Source: Pseudomonadota bacterium (GTDB lineage: Bacteria; Pseudomonadota; Gammaproteobacteria; Steroidobacterales; Woeseiaceae). Taken from it: a DNA stretch of 13,477 bases. The translations under genes and the position numbers were made by a program. Shown here in pieces: positions 1 to 5,935 of this stretch. The DNA lies in the NCBI GenBank assembly GCA_022565135.1, contig JADFKA010000014.1, positions 1 through 13,477 on the forward strand. The letters are read 5' to 3'. Positions within the stretch are counted from its first letter, which is position 1. Every line of letters begins with the position of its first letter. Below the pieces are notes generated by a model. That model was given only the letters and a program-made list of their open reading frames with translations, ran no database searches and was not told where the DNA came from.

Positions 1-189
1 TGAGCCGCCCTCCATGCTGCCGAATTGGTATGTTTTTGATGCATCGTCGGTTGGAATACGAATGTCAATGCGTGGCCGGCATACAGCCACGCCCGTTGCA
101 ATGTCGCGATAAGATTGCTCGAGCGCCACAATCGTGTCTTCCATCGTCAACACTTGCGAGACGACGTCGTTGTTAATGAAAAGTGTCAT
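1..189 (-). CDS. Ornithine cyclodeaminase/mu-crystallin family protein, N-terminal fragment (runs off left edge)
   Basis: Reading the minus strand from the ATG at 189 gives 63 codons without a stop up to the window edge. The product starts MTLFINNDVVSQVLTMEDTI and continues with an ALEQSYRDIATG segment, a C-R-P-R stretch, and a Y-Q-F-G-S-M-E-G-G end. This is the usual N-terminal layout of ornithine cyclodeaminase/mu-crystallin proteins: 'L.xxDVxxxLtMxdaIxaxExaf', then 'RPR', then the start of the substrate-binding region. Members are NAD(P)-dependent ornithine cyclodeaminases, ketimine reductases or amino-acid dehydrogenases, with a C-terminal Rossmann fold that lies outside this window. The substrate therefore cannot be assigned. 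The gene diverges from the cupin gene at 272. There is no clear Shine-Dalgarno sequence, and a TATAGT box ends only 8 bases before the ATG, so the message may be leaderless. Family assignment is fairly firm. Confidence 0.8.
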   Translation of the reverse strand, partial: MTLFINNDVVSQVLTMEDTIVALEQSYRDIATGVAVCRPRIDIRIPTDDASKTYQFGSMEGGS

Positions 190-197
190 CTGTTGGA

Positions 198-203
198 ACT
201 ATA
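198..203 (-). promoter_or_regulatory. Candidate -10 box for the OCD-family gene
   Basis: The minus strand reads TATAGT here, 5 of 6 matches to TATAAT, and 8 bases separate it from the ATG at 189. No good -35 hexamer is present 16-18 bases upstream, where the palindrome at 219-232 lies instead. Such a short distance to the start codon would give a message with little or no leader. Confidence 0.35.
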
Positions 204-218
204 CGGTACGGAATTGAT

Positions 219-232
219 TGCAAACGTTAGCA
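219..232. promoter_or_regulatory. LacI-type operator-like palindrome between divergent genes
   Basis: TGCAAACGTTAGCA is an inverted repeat with 12 of 14 positions symmetric around a central CG (TGCnAACGTTnGCA). The pattern resembles operators of LacI/PurR-family repressors, whose core is GCAAACGTTTGC. It lies in the 82-bp gap between the OCD-family gene and the cupin gene. It also covers the places where the -35 elements would sit for both -10 boxes (198-203 minus and 245-250 plus). Control of both transcripts by one LacI-family regulator is inferred; no regulator gene is seen in the window. Confidence 0.45.
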
Positions 233-244
233 TTGGGCGTGGTC

Positions 245-250
245 TAGAAT
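245..250 (+). promoter_or_regulatory. Candidate -10 box for the cupin/hydrolase pair
   Basis: TAGAAT matches the -10 consensus at 5 of 6 positions. It would start transcription near 257, just before the ribosome binding site AAAGGAG (258-264) of the gene starting at 272. The expected -35 position falls in the palindrome at 219-232 and is a poor match to TTGACA. Confidence 0.35.
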
Positions 251-271
251 ACGCCGCAAAGGAGAACGGTA

Positions 272-1264
272 ATGAAATTTTCTCGGCGAATAGCAATTGT
301 TTTGGCAGTGATTCTTTTCCTGCCGGGACTCCCGGTTCTGCACGGTCAGGAAATGTCATCCCCGGACGACATCATCAGGCTCGCTGACTACCCGTTAATC
401 CTGGATGACGAATTGGGTGTGCGGACGGCTCGGATCGGCGTCGGCCGCCTGCATCAAGTCGATGCAACGCTGATCGAAATCCCACCGGGCGGCCGGTTGC
501 CAGCACACCGGCATCTGGCGGAAGAAATTATTTATGTTGTTTCTGGTAGCGGTTACACGAACATGTGGGTGCAAACGGAAGACAGCCTGCACCGTTACGA
601 TTGGGATGCCGGAGACCTGCTTTCGCCGAGCCTTAATACCTGGCACCAGCACTTCAATCCGTCTGCCGATGTTGCGGCCCGCTATCTTTCGATTACGACC
701 GCCCCAATTACGCAAAATATATTTCCCGGTCACGAATTCTTATCCAGTAGTGACTTCGTTTTTAGCGAACGTTGGGAGCAAGGAATTTCGCAGCAACCCG
801 AATACACGCCGGAAGGCGGATTCGAAGGCTCGTTGGTCGTTCGGATGCGAGTCGGACATCTGTTGCCCGACCTTCCCGACAGGAAGCTGAGACAACGGCG
901 TCAGGGCGCATGGGGGATTACGATCGCCCCGGAAGGAGATCTCGCCGGAAACCACGTGCTTGAGATGGAAGTCAGGGAAAAAGACGGGGAGGAATTCACC
1001 GATGAGCAGGCACACCTGCATCATCACCCCTGGGAGGTTATCTATGTCGTTCTGGACGGAAAGGGTTACAGCAACATGCGACGCGAGGGGGAACCACTGC
1101 GTCGCGTGAATTGGCAAAAGGGCGATCTGTTTATCGTCGAGGCCAATGAGTATCACGACAATCGGGCGCGACCGAACGAAAGGACGCGATACCTGCAGGT
1201 AAAGGGTGCTGGATATTTTCACGGTGTCGGTAATGTGGGCGGGATCGTGCTCGAAGGGGAATGA
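272..1264 (+). CDS. Exported two-domain cupin protein
   Basis: The product is 330 residues long with a Sec signal peptide (MKFSRRIAIVLAVILFLPGL, probable cleavage near residue 25), so it probably acts in the periplasm. Two cupin barrels are visible. Domain 1 (about 55-140) has H79-R-H81 followed by E84/E85, and a second motif with H125 and H127. Domain 2 (about 210-310) has a cluster H248, H250, H251, H252 followed by E255, and H295 in the second motif. Both therefore appear able to bind a divalent metal. Both contain a matching 'E.IYVV..G.GY.NM' strand, which suggests internal duplication. Known bicupins include dioxygenases, decarboxylases and isomerases; no specific reaction can be read here. 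The ATG at 272 has a strong ribosome binding site (AAAGGAG, 258-264). The gene sits directly upstream of a hydrolase gene and is probably cotranscribed with it. Confidence 0.85.
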   Translation: MKFSRRIAIVLAVILFLPGLPVLHGQEMSSPDDIIRLADYPLILDDELGVRTARIGVGRLHQVDATLIEIPPGGRLPAHRHLAEEIIYVVSGSGYTNMWVQTEDSLHRYDWDAGDLLSPSLNTWHQHFNPSADVAARYLSITTAPITQNIFPGHEFLSSSDFVFSERWEQGISQQPEYTPEGGFEGSLVVRMRVGHLLPDLPDRKLRQRRQGAWGITIAPEGDLAGNHVLEMEVREKDGEEFTDEQAHLHHHPWEVIYVVLDGKGYSNMRREGEPLRRVNWQKGDLFIVEANEYHDNRARPNERTRYLQVKGAGYFHGVGNVGGIVLEGE

Positions 1265-1266
1265 TC

Positions 1267-2649
1267 ATGGGAGTCATTCATGTGGGAGGGCCTTCCAGGC
1301 CCAACAGGACTCGCGGCAAGATGCCGCTCCCACTACTGCTGCTCATCATTTTGGGGGCGCCGACGTCCCGGGCTGAGTTACCGCCGCCCGAATACATCCA
1401 GTTCTCGCCCGCCGCGACGATGGGCGCGATCTACTTCCCGGATCCGGAAGTGCATTCCAAACCGCACATCGCGGTTGTCAATATGCATCGAACCGAGAAT
1501 CGTCTTGCGCATATTTCAATGCGGGAAATGGCGAACCGTGGCTTTGTCATCCTGGGTATGAATCCACGCTGCCAGAATAACGAGGCGAAGTGCGCGCCAT
1601 GGGAAAACAACGCGCTCGATGTGAAGCAAGGCATAGAGTACGTCCGAAATATTCCGGGCATTGACACCGTCATCCTGATGGGCGGTAGTGGCGGTGGCCC
1701 GACGATGAGTTTCTATCAGGCCGTCGCCGAAAACGGTATCGAGTTTTGTCAGCAGGAACACAAGCTGACGAAGTGCCCGGATGGATTGGCAGACTTGCCG
1801 CTTGCCGACGGCATTGTTTTCCGCGATGCGCATCTCGGCAATGGTGCGAATGCGCTGCGCAGCCTGAGTCCTGCTGTCACTAATGATGCCGACATCATGG
1901 CATCGAACGCCGAACCAAAACTCGACTCCTCACTTGACCCATTTAAGTCTGAAAACGGATTCAATCCGAACGGCGCGTCGAATTACGGCGCAGCATTCAA
2001 GGAAAAATATTTCCGGGCGCAGTCGGCACGCATGAATCGCTTGATCGACATAGCACTCGAGCGAATGAAGGACATAGAGAACGGCACGTACCGCTATCCG
2101 GATGACGACGCATTCATTATTCCGCGCAGCGACAACGCCAGGTTGATGCGGCTCGATCCGAGTATCGATCACAGCACAATCAGGCCAAGGAAAATGATCA
2201 GAAATGACGGCACGATAGACGACTGCTGCATCGTCGAAAGCGTGCGACCAGTCAGCTCGTCACCCGAAGAAAATGCATCCTTTGGTGACGGAACGCGCAT
2301 GCTGACCCTACGCTCATTCCTTAGCACCCGCGCGATACGCTCGACACAGGCGATGACCGAGATCGACTGGTGTTCGAGCAACAATTCCACTGTCTGCAAT
2401 GTGCAGCACATCTCGGTGCCCGTGCTGATCACGGCAATGGGCGGGCATTACTTTCTGCGTAATACCGAGATTACTTACGAGCTCGCTGCCAGCAAGGACA
2501 AGGACTTTGTGGTTATCGAAGGAGCGGTCCATGGCATCACGCCATGTACGCAGTGCATGCCGTCGGGCGAGGAATACGACGGGCGCTACGACAATTCGGT
2601 GACTCACTACTTCGACTACGTCGCGAACTGGATCAACGCGCGCTTCTAA
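1267..2649 (+). CDS. Exported alpha/beta-hydrolase-like protein (probable esterase/lipase fold)
   Basis: The product is about 460 residues. The start is either the ATG at 1261, which overlaps the cupin stop as ATGA, or the ATG at 1267, which lies 6 bases after AAGGGG and is preferred. A third in-frame ATG at 1321 begins an ideal signal peptide core (MPLPLLLLIILGAPTSRA), so export is likely. Numbering from 1267, the nucleophile elbow is G-G-S141-G-G-G after the strand DTVILM, and a candidate catalytic His is H422 in 'VIEGAVHG'. The usual acid segment before it reads 'ITAMGGHYF' rather than G-x-x-D, so the acid is not obvious. Cysteine pairs (C102/C109, a CC at the 'DDCCIVE' segment, a C-T-Q-C near the C-terminus) fit a disulfide-bonded secreted enzyme. 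A long insertion of about 150 residues separates nucleophile and His. The substrate is unknown; an ester or amide linked to the pathway of the neighbouring cupins is a guess. Confidence 0.75.
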   Translation: MGVIHVGGPSRPNRTRGKMPLPLLLLIILGAPTSRAELPPPEYIQFSPAATMGAIYFPDPEVHSKPHIAVVNMHRTENRLAHISMREMANRGFVILGMNPRCQNNEAKCAPWENNALDVKQGIEYVRNIPGIDTVILMGGSGGGPTMSFYQAVAENGIEFCQQEHKLTKCPDGLADLPLADGIVFRDAHLGNGANALRSLSPAVTNDADIMASNAEPKLDSSLDPFKSENGFNPNGASNYGAAFKEKYFRAQSARMNRLIDIALERMKDIENGTYRYPDDDAFIIPRSDNARLMRLDPSIDHSTIRPRKMIRNDGTIDDCCIVESVRPVSSSPEENASFGDGTRMLTLRSFLSTRAIRSTQAMTEIDWCSSNNSTVCNVQHISVPVLITAMGGHYFLRNTEITYELAASKDKDFVVIEGAVHGITPCTQCMPSGEEYDGRYDNSVTHYFDYVANWINARF

Positions 2650-2654
2650 CTGCA

Positions 2655-2669
2655 GCAAACTGTGTTTGC
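2655..2669. terminator. Small hairpin in the convergent gap, possible bidirectional terminator
   Basis: GCAAAC-TGT-GTTTGC forms a perfect 6-bp stem with a 3-base loop. It lies in the 26-bp gap between the hydrolase stop (2649) and the end of the minus-strand hydroxylase gene (2676). There is no run of T on either side, so it is not a classical intrinsic terminator. Its position between two converging operons is the main support. Confidence 0.35.
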
Positions 2670-2675
2670 CGCGGT

Positions 2676-4982
2676 CTAGTGCGCCTGCAGAGCGGCAAGT
2701 ACACGCTCGGGCGTAAACGGTACTCGCCGTAGCCGGATCCCCGTGGCGTCGAAAAATGCATTCGCGATGGCGGCTGGAACCACACGCGTCGTCGGCTCGC
2801 CGGCGCCACGCGGTTCGAGTTCGGGGCGATTGATCTGTTTGATCTTGATCTCGAGGGGCGCGTCCGCCACGTCAAGTATCGGGTAGGACAACCAGTCGTC
2901 AGTTGTGACCATGTAGCGATCGAACTTCACTTCTTCAAACAATGTACGGCTTGTGGACTGCAACAAGTTGCCTTCGATCGTGCGATCGAGCGTAAATGGA
3001 TTGACGATGAGGCCGTGATCGGCGCCGACGTACATGCGCCGCACCCAGATACGTCCCGTTTCGGGATTCACTTCGACCTCGCCGACAACCGCATTGACCG
3101 AGCCGTTGCGTTGCGCGTAAGCGATACCCTGCCCGATCATTGTGCCGTCTGCATCGCGGCGTTTTCGTGGCCCAGTGTGTGGCTCCCATCTTGCGAGTTC
3201 GGCTGCAGCCTCAAGTACCGCAGCATCGCGCTCGTCGGTGACGCGTGCCAATCGAAACGCGAGTGGATCCTCACCGCTTGCATAAGCAAGCTCGTCGATG
3301 AACGATTCGGATGCGAAATGTACTTCCGGGCCGTATGGATCGCGGAAGTGGGCCGTGCGCAATGGCGAGGCCTGCTTCCGCAGTGGTGGCAACGCATCCC
3401 AGCTATAGCGCTTGTTGTCGAAGCGATACGACTCGGCGGGCGTCTGCATGCGCCAGGCCGGTGTGCTCGCGTGACCCACTAAATGTCCGGCCAGCACTTC
3501 GCTCGGGTCGTTCTCGCGAGAGTTCATGTCTGCCCGGGAGAAACCCTTCACGTGAAAATGATATCCGATGACTTCGCCGGCGTCATCGAGGCCGGCACGG
3601 CAGGTAATGACCGACGCAGGACCTTTGGGGTCCCAGGCGTGACCTTCATGACGCATCCACTGCACGCGCACCGGAGCGCCAACTGCCTCGGACAACAACA
3701 CGGCGTCCATTGCGCCGTCGCCCGCGTCGGAGCGACCGTACGAGCCCGGACCCGGCTTCCAGATACTGCGTACCGTGTATTTTGCCCCGCCACGGCGGCG
3801 GTTGCCGATTGGCGTCTCGAGCAATTTTTTCGCGCCTTTGCCCGTGTCGTACGGCTTCTGCGAATCGGTCCAGACGATGGCTTCGCCGTTGCGCACGTCG
3901 GCGACCGACGCGGCCCCGGCCATACGTGCGTGGCTTTGGAATGGCCACTCGAATTCGGCCGTTATGGTTTTCGCAGAACCTGCGATCGCCGCATCGACAT
4001 CACCAATGTCTTCATCAATCTCCGACTTGCCCGGTGTGGCCGCACGTATCCAGTCGAACAGTTCATCCGAGGTCGTCGGAAAGCCGACATCGCTTTCATC
4101 CCATTTTACTTCGAGCTTTTTCGCAGCCTGGATTGCGTCCCATTCCTTCGTTGCTACTACGCCGACGAAATCATTTTCGACGATAACCTGCACATTCGAG
4201 ATGCCACTGATCGATGTTCTGTCGACGCTCACGACACTTGCGCCCGCGACAGAGGGTCGCACCATCCGACCGTGCAGCATTCCTGGCACCCGCACGTCAT
4301 GCAGGAACTCGGTTGTCGCCAGAATCTTTCCTGCTATGTCCTTGCGCCGTACCGACGTGCCGACGACTGTGTAGTCTTTCGGGTCTTTGGACTTCGCGCG
4401 CGATGTCAGAGCAAGACTATTGCCATACTCACCATTCCAGGCAATCGGCGAGTCGAACATGCGATCGGCGACGAGCTCGGCGTAACTGACCGACCTCGAC
4501 GCATCTCCTGTCACTCGCACAACACCGTCGGCGACCTCCAGCTTGTCCATAGGGACTGCAAATTCTGCCGATGCTTTTTCGCAGAGGACGAGTCGGGCTT
4601 CGGCGGCCGCCGCGCGGAAAGCGGCGCCGGAGCGGCTAACGCCGGTCGAGCCGCTGGCACCCCCCTGGTCGGCGCAAAGTGCCGAGTCGGCGGCAATGAT
4701 GTTCACGTTGTCGACGTCGACGTCGAGTTCCTCAGCAATGATCTGCGCAATTGCCGTATCGACCCCCTGGCCCATATCCATCTTGCCCCAGTAACCGGTA
4801 ATCGTGCCGTCGGCGGCGATCGCAAGCCAGGTGTCGAGCTGAGCTGGATTAAGAGTGCGCGCAACGTGGATTGTTTTGGCTCTGGCCGTTGTCAGCAGCG
4901 AGATTGGCGGCACGGTAACGGCGACCACGAGTGCCGCTGCGCCTTTGAGCAGATCGCGGCGAGCAATAGTTGGCTGGTTCAT
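2676..4982 (-). CDS. Molybdopterin-binding large subunit of a NicB/IorB-type hydroxylase
   Basis: The product is 768 residues, starting at the ATG at 4982, which overlaps the stop of the 2Fe-2S subunit as ATGA. It belongs to the xanthine dehydrogenase/aldehyde oxidase superfamily. From N to C it shows a Tat-like signal (A-R8-R9-D-L-L-K-G then a hydrophobic stretch), a cofactor loop 'GKMDMGQGVDTA' near 66-77, an a/b hammerhead segment ('YTVVGTSVRRKDIAGK'), the segment 'GSYGRSDAGDGAMDA' in place of the family's G-G-x-F-G loop, and 'PVRVQWMRHEGHAWDPKGPA'. The last two resemble nicotinate dehydrogenase NicB more than isoquinoline oxidoreductase IorB. The conserved C-terminal Glu is E729 in G-A-G-E-P. 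Such enzymes add a water-derived oxygen to N-heterocycles or aldehydes, passing electrons through the 2Fe-2S partner. It ends without the C-terminal cytochrome c domains of NicB, so the acceptor is unknown. The substrate is not determinable. Confidence 0.85.
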   Translation of the reverse strand: MNQPTIARRDLLKGAAALVVAVTVPPISLLTTARAKTIHVARTLNPAQLDTWLAIAADGTITGYWGKMDMGQGVDTAIAQIIAEELDVDVDNVNIIAADSALCADQGGASGSTGVSRSGAAFRAAAAEARLVLCEKASAEFAVPMDKLEVADGVVRVTGDASRSVSYAELVADRMFDSPIAWNGEYGNSLALTSRAKSKDPKDYTVVGTSVRRKDIAGKILATTEFLHDVRVPGMLHGRMVRPSVAGASVVSVDRTSISGISNVQVIVENDFVGVVATKEWDAIQAAKKLEVKWDESDVGFPTTSDELFDWIRAATPGKSEIDEDIGDVDAAIAGSAKTITAEFEWPFQSHARMAGAASVADVRNGEAIVWTDSQKPYDTGKGAKKLLETPIGNRRRGGAKYTVRSIWKPGPGSYGRSDAGDGAMDAVLLSEAVGAPVRVQWMRHEGHAWDPKGPASVITCRAGLDDAGEVIGYHFHVKGFSRADMNSRENDPSEVLAGHLVGHASTPAWRMQTPAESYRFDNKRYSWDALPPLRKQASPLRTAHFRDPYGPEVHFASESFIDELAYASGEDPLAFRLARVTDERDAAVLEAAAELARWEPHTGPRKRRDADGTMIGQGIAYAQRNGSVNAVVGEVEVNPETGRIWVRRMYVGADHGLIVNPFTLDRTIEGNLLQSTSRTLFEEVKFDRYMVTTDDWLSYPILDVADAPLEIKIKQINRPELEPRGAGEPTTRVVPAAIANAFFDATGIRLRRVPFTPERVLAALQAH

Positions 4983-5446
4983 GACGCCATCTCGTCGGCC
5001 GCGCGCCGGATTGCTCGCAGGATTGACATGTGCGTGCCGCAACGACACTTGAGGCCGGCAAGTGCCGCACGAATTTCCTCGTCGCTGCGATTCGGATCCT
5101 TCTCGAGAAACGCCGTTGCAGTCATGATCCAGCCGCTGATGCAATATTCGCACTGCCCTGCTTCTTCGTCGATAAATGCCTGCTGCACGGGGTGCGTCTT
5201 GCCGTTCTTGCTTAGACCATCGAGCGTACGTACTTTGCCTTTCACGGCCGCGACGGGCATGACGCAGGAGCGAATCGCGACACCATCGAGGATGACGGTA
5301 CAGGCACCGCACTGTGCCAGGCCACAACCGAATTTCGGCCCTTTCTTGCCGAGCTCGTTACGTAGCGCATAGAGAAGCGGCATCCTCGGGTCGACCCTGA
5401 TCGTATGATCACGGCCGTCGACGTTAATCGTAAAATTCCTGTCCAT
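4979..5446 (-). CDS. 2Fe-2S small subunit of the molybdenum hydroxylase (NicA/IorA/CoxS type)
   Basis: The product is 155 residues, the normal length for this family. The N-terminal plant-type ferredoxin domain has C41, C46, C49 in 'FGCGLAQCGACTV' and the fourth ligand C61. The C-terminal helical 2Fe-2S domain has C99 and C102 ('QCEYC') and C134 and C136 ('KCRCG'). All eight cluster ligands are present, so it should be functional. It carries electrons from the molybdenum centre of the 768-residue subunit encoded next. The two genes overlap by 4 bases, implying coupled translation. It has no signal peptide; if the partner is Tat-exported, this subunit would have to travel with it as a folded complex. 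The upstream gene tctB ends 24 bases before, so both belong to the same operon. An AGGA lies 11 bases before the ATG. Confidence 0.92.
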   Translation of the reverse strand: MDRNFTINVDGRDHTIRVDPRMPLLYALRNELGKKGPKFGCGLAQCGACTVILDGVAIRSCVMPVAAVKGKVRTLDGLSKNGKTHPVQQAFIDEEAGQCEYCISGWIMTATAFLEKDPNRSDEEIRAALAGLKCRCGTHMSILRAIRRAADEMAS

Positions 5447-5470
5447 GTCACTTTATATCCTGGAGGTTTT

Positions 5471-5935
5471 TTAACTCAGCAACCATTCGACGATGAGGCC
5501 CTTAAACAGAGGTATCTGCATGACCTGCTCGAAGAAACCAAACAGCACCGCCCATGTGCCCGCGGCGCCAATCAATGCAACGAGCAGCGACTCCTTCTTG
5601 CCGGCGTACATGAACGCAAATACGACTATTGGCGCTGCATAGGTGAAGCCAAAACCGAGCAGCCCGAAGAAGAAAATGAATATCCACAGAAACATGTTGC
5701 GCTCAGCCTTGCTTAACGCATCGCTGTCCACTTCGTCGGCCGATCGCCGCGCCGATTGCCGTATCTCGCTGGTGAGCTGCACGATCCCGAGCAGTATTCC
5801 AGGTATGCCGACCAGCAGCGGCATCAGGCGGGCCTTATCTGTGAAGCCGAGCGCCATCAGGCTCATCGACAGGAAGATCAGCAGCATGACGAGCGCTGTG
5901 CCGACGCGGCCGTTTAGTATCGCCTTAATGGTCAT
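5471..5935 (-). CDS. tctB: TctB, small membrane subunit of a tripartite tricarboxylate-type transporter
   Basis: The product is 154 residues from the ATG at 5935; a GTG at 5941 would add two residues. It has about four hydrophobic segments arranged as two pairs. The first pair (LVMLLIFLSMSLMALGF, then LMPLLVGIPGILLGIVQL) is followed by a charged cytoplasmic linker (RQSARRSADEVDSDALSKAE). The second pair contains 'FLWIFIFFFGLLGFGF' and 'VALIGAAGTWAVLFGFF'. Length, topology and position next to tctA fit TctB, which forms the membrane complex with TctA in TTT systems. TctB proteins are poorly conserved, so the call leans on context as well as topology. The start overlaps the end of tctA by 11 bases, and the Shine-Dalgarno sequence is weak, so translational coupling is likely. 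Confidence 0.88.
   Translation of the reverse strand: MTIKAILNGRVGTALVMLLIFLSMSLMALGFTDKARLMPLLVGIPGILLGIVQLTSEIRQSARRSADEVDSDALSKAERNMFLWIFIFFFGLLGFGFTYAAPIVVFAFMYAGKKESLLVALIGAAGTWAVLFGFFEQVMQIPLFKGLIVEWLLS

Noticed and set aside
2641..2700. CTGCAG-like repeats around the convergent gap as a mobile-element scar
   Set aside because: The repeats are only 5-6 bases long, no target duplication or transposase remnant is visible, and the gap is explained by gene ends and a small hairpin.
4983..5327. N-terminal extension of the molybdopterin subunit frame up to 5327
   Set aside because: These 115 codons overlap the 2Fe-2S gene in another frame, read as Arg-rich nonsense, and would bury the Tat-like signal. 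The ATG at 4982 with the ATGA overlap is much better.
3483..5372. Long plus-strand open frame of 629 codons opposite the hydroxylase genes
   Set aside because: It lies fully antisense to two genes with complete family motifs and cofactor ligands, its translation has no recognisable domain, and long antisense frames are common in GC-rich coding DNA.
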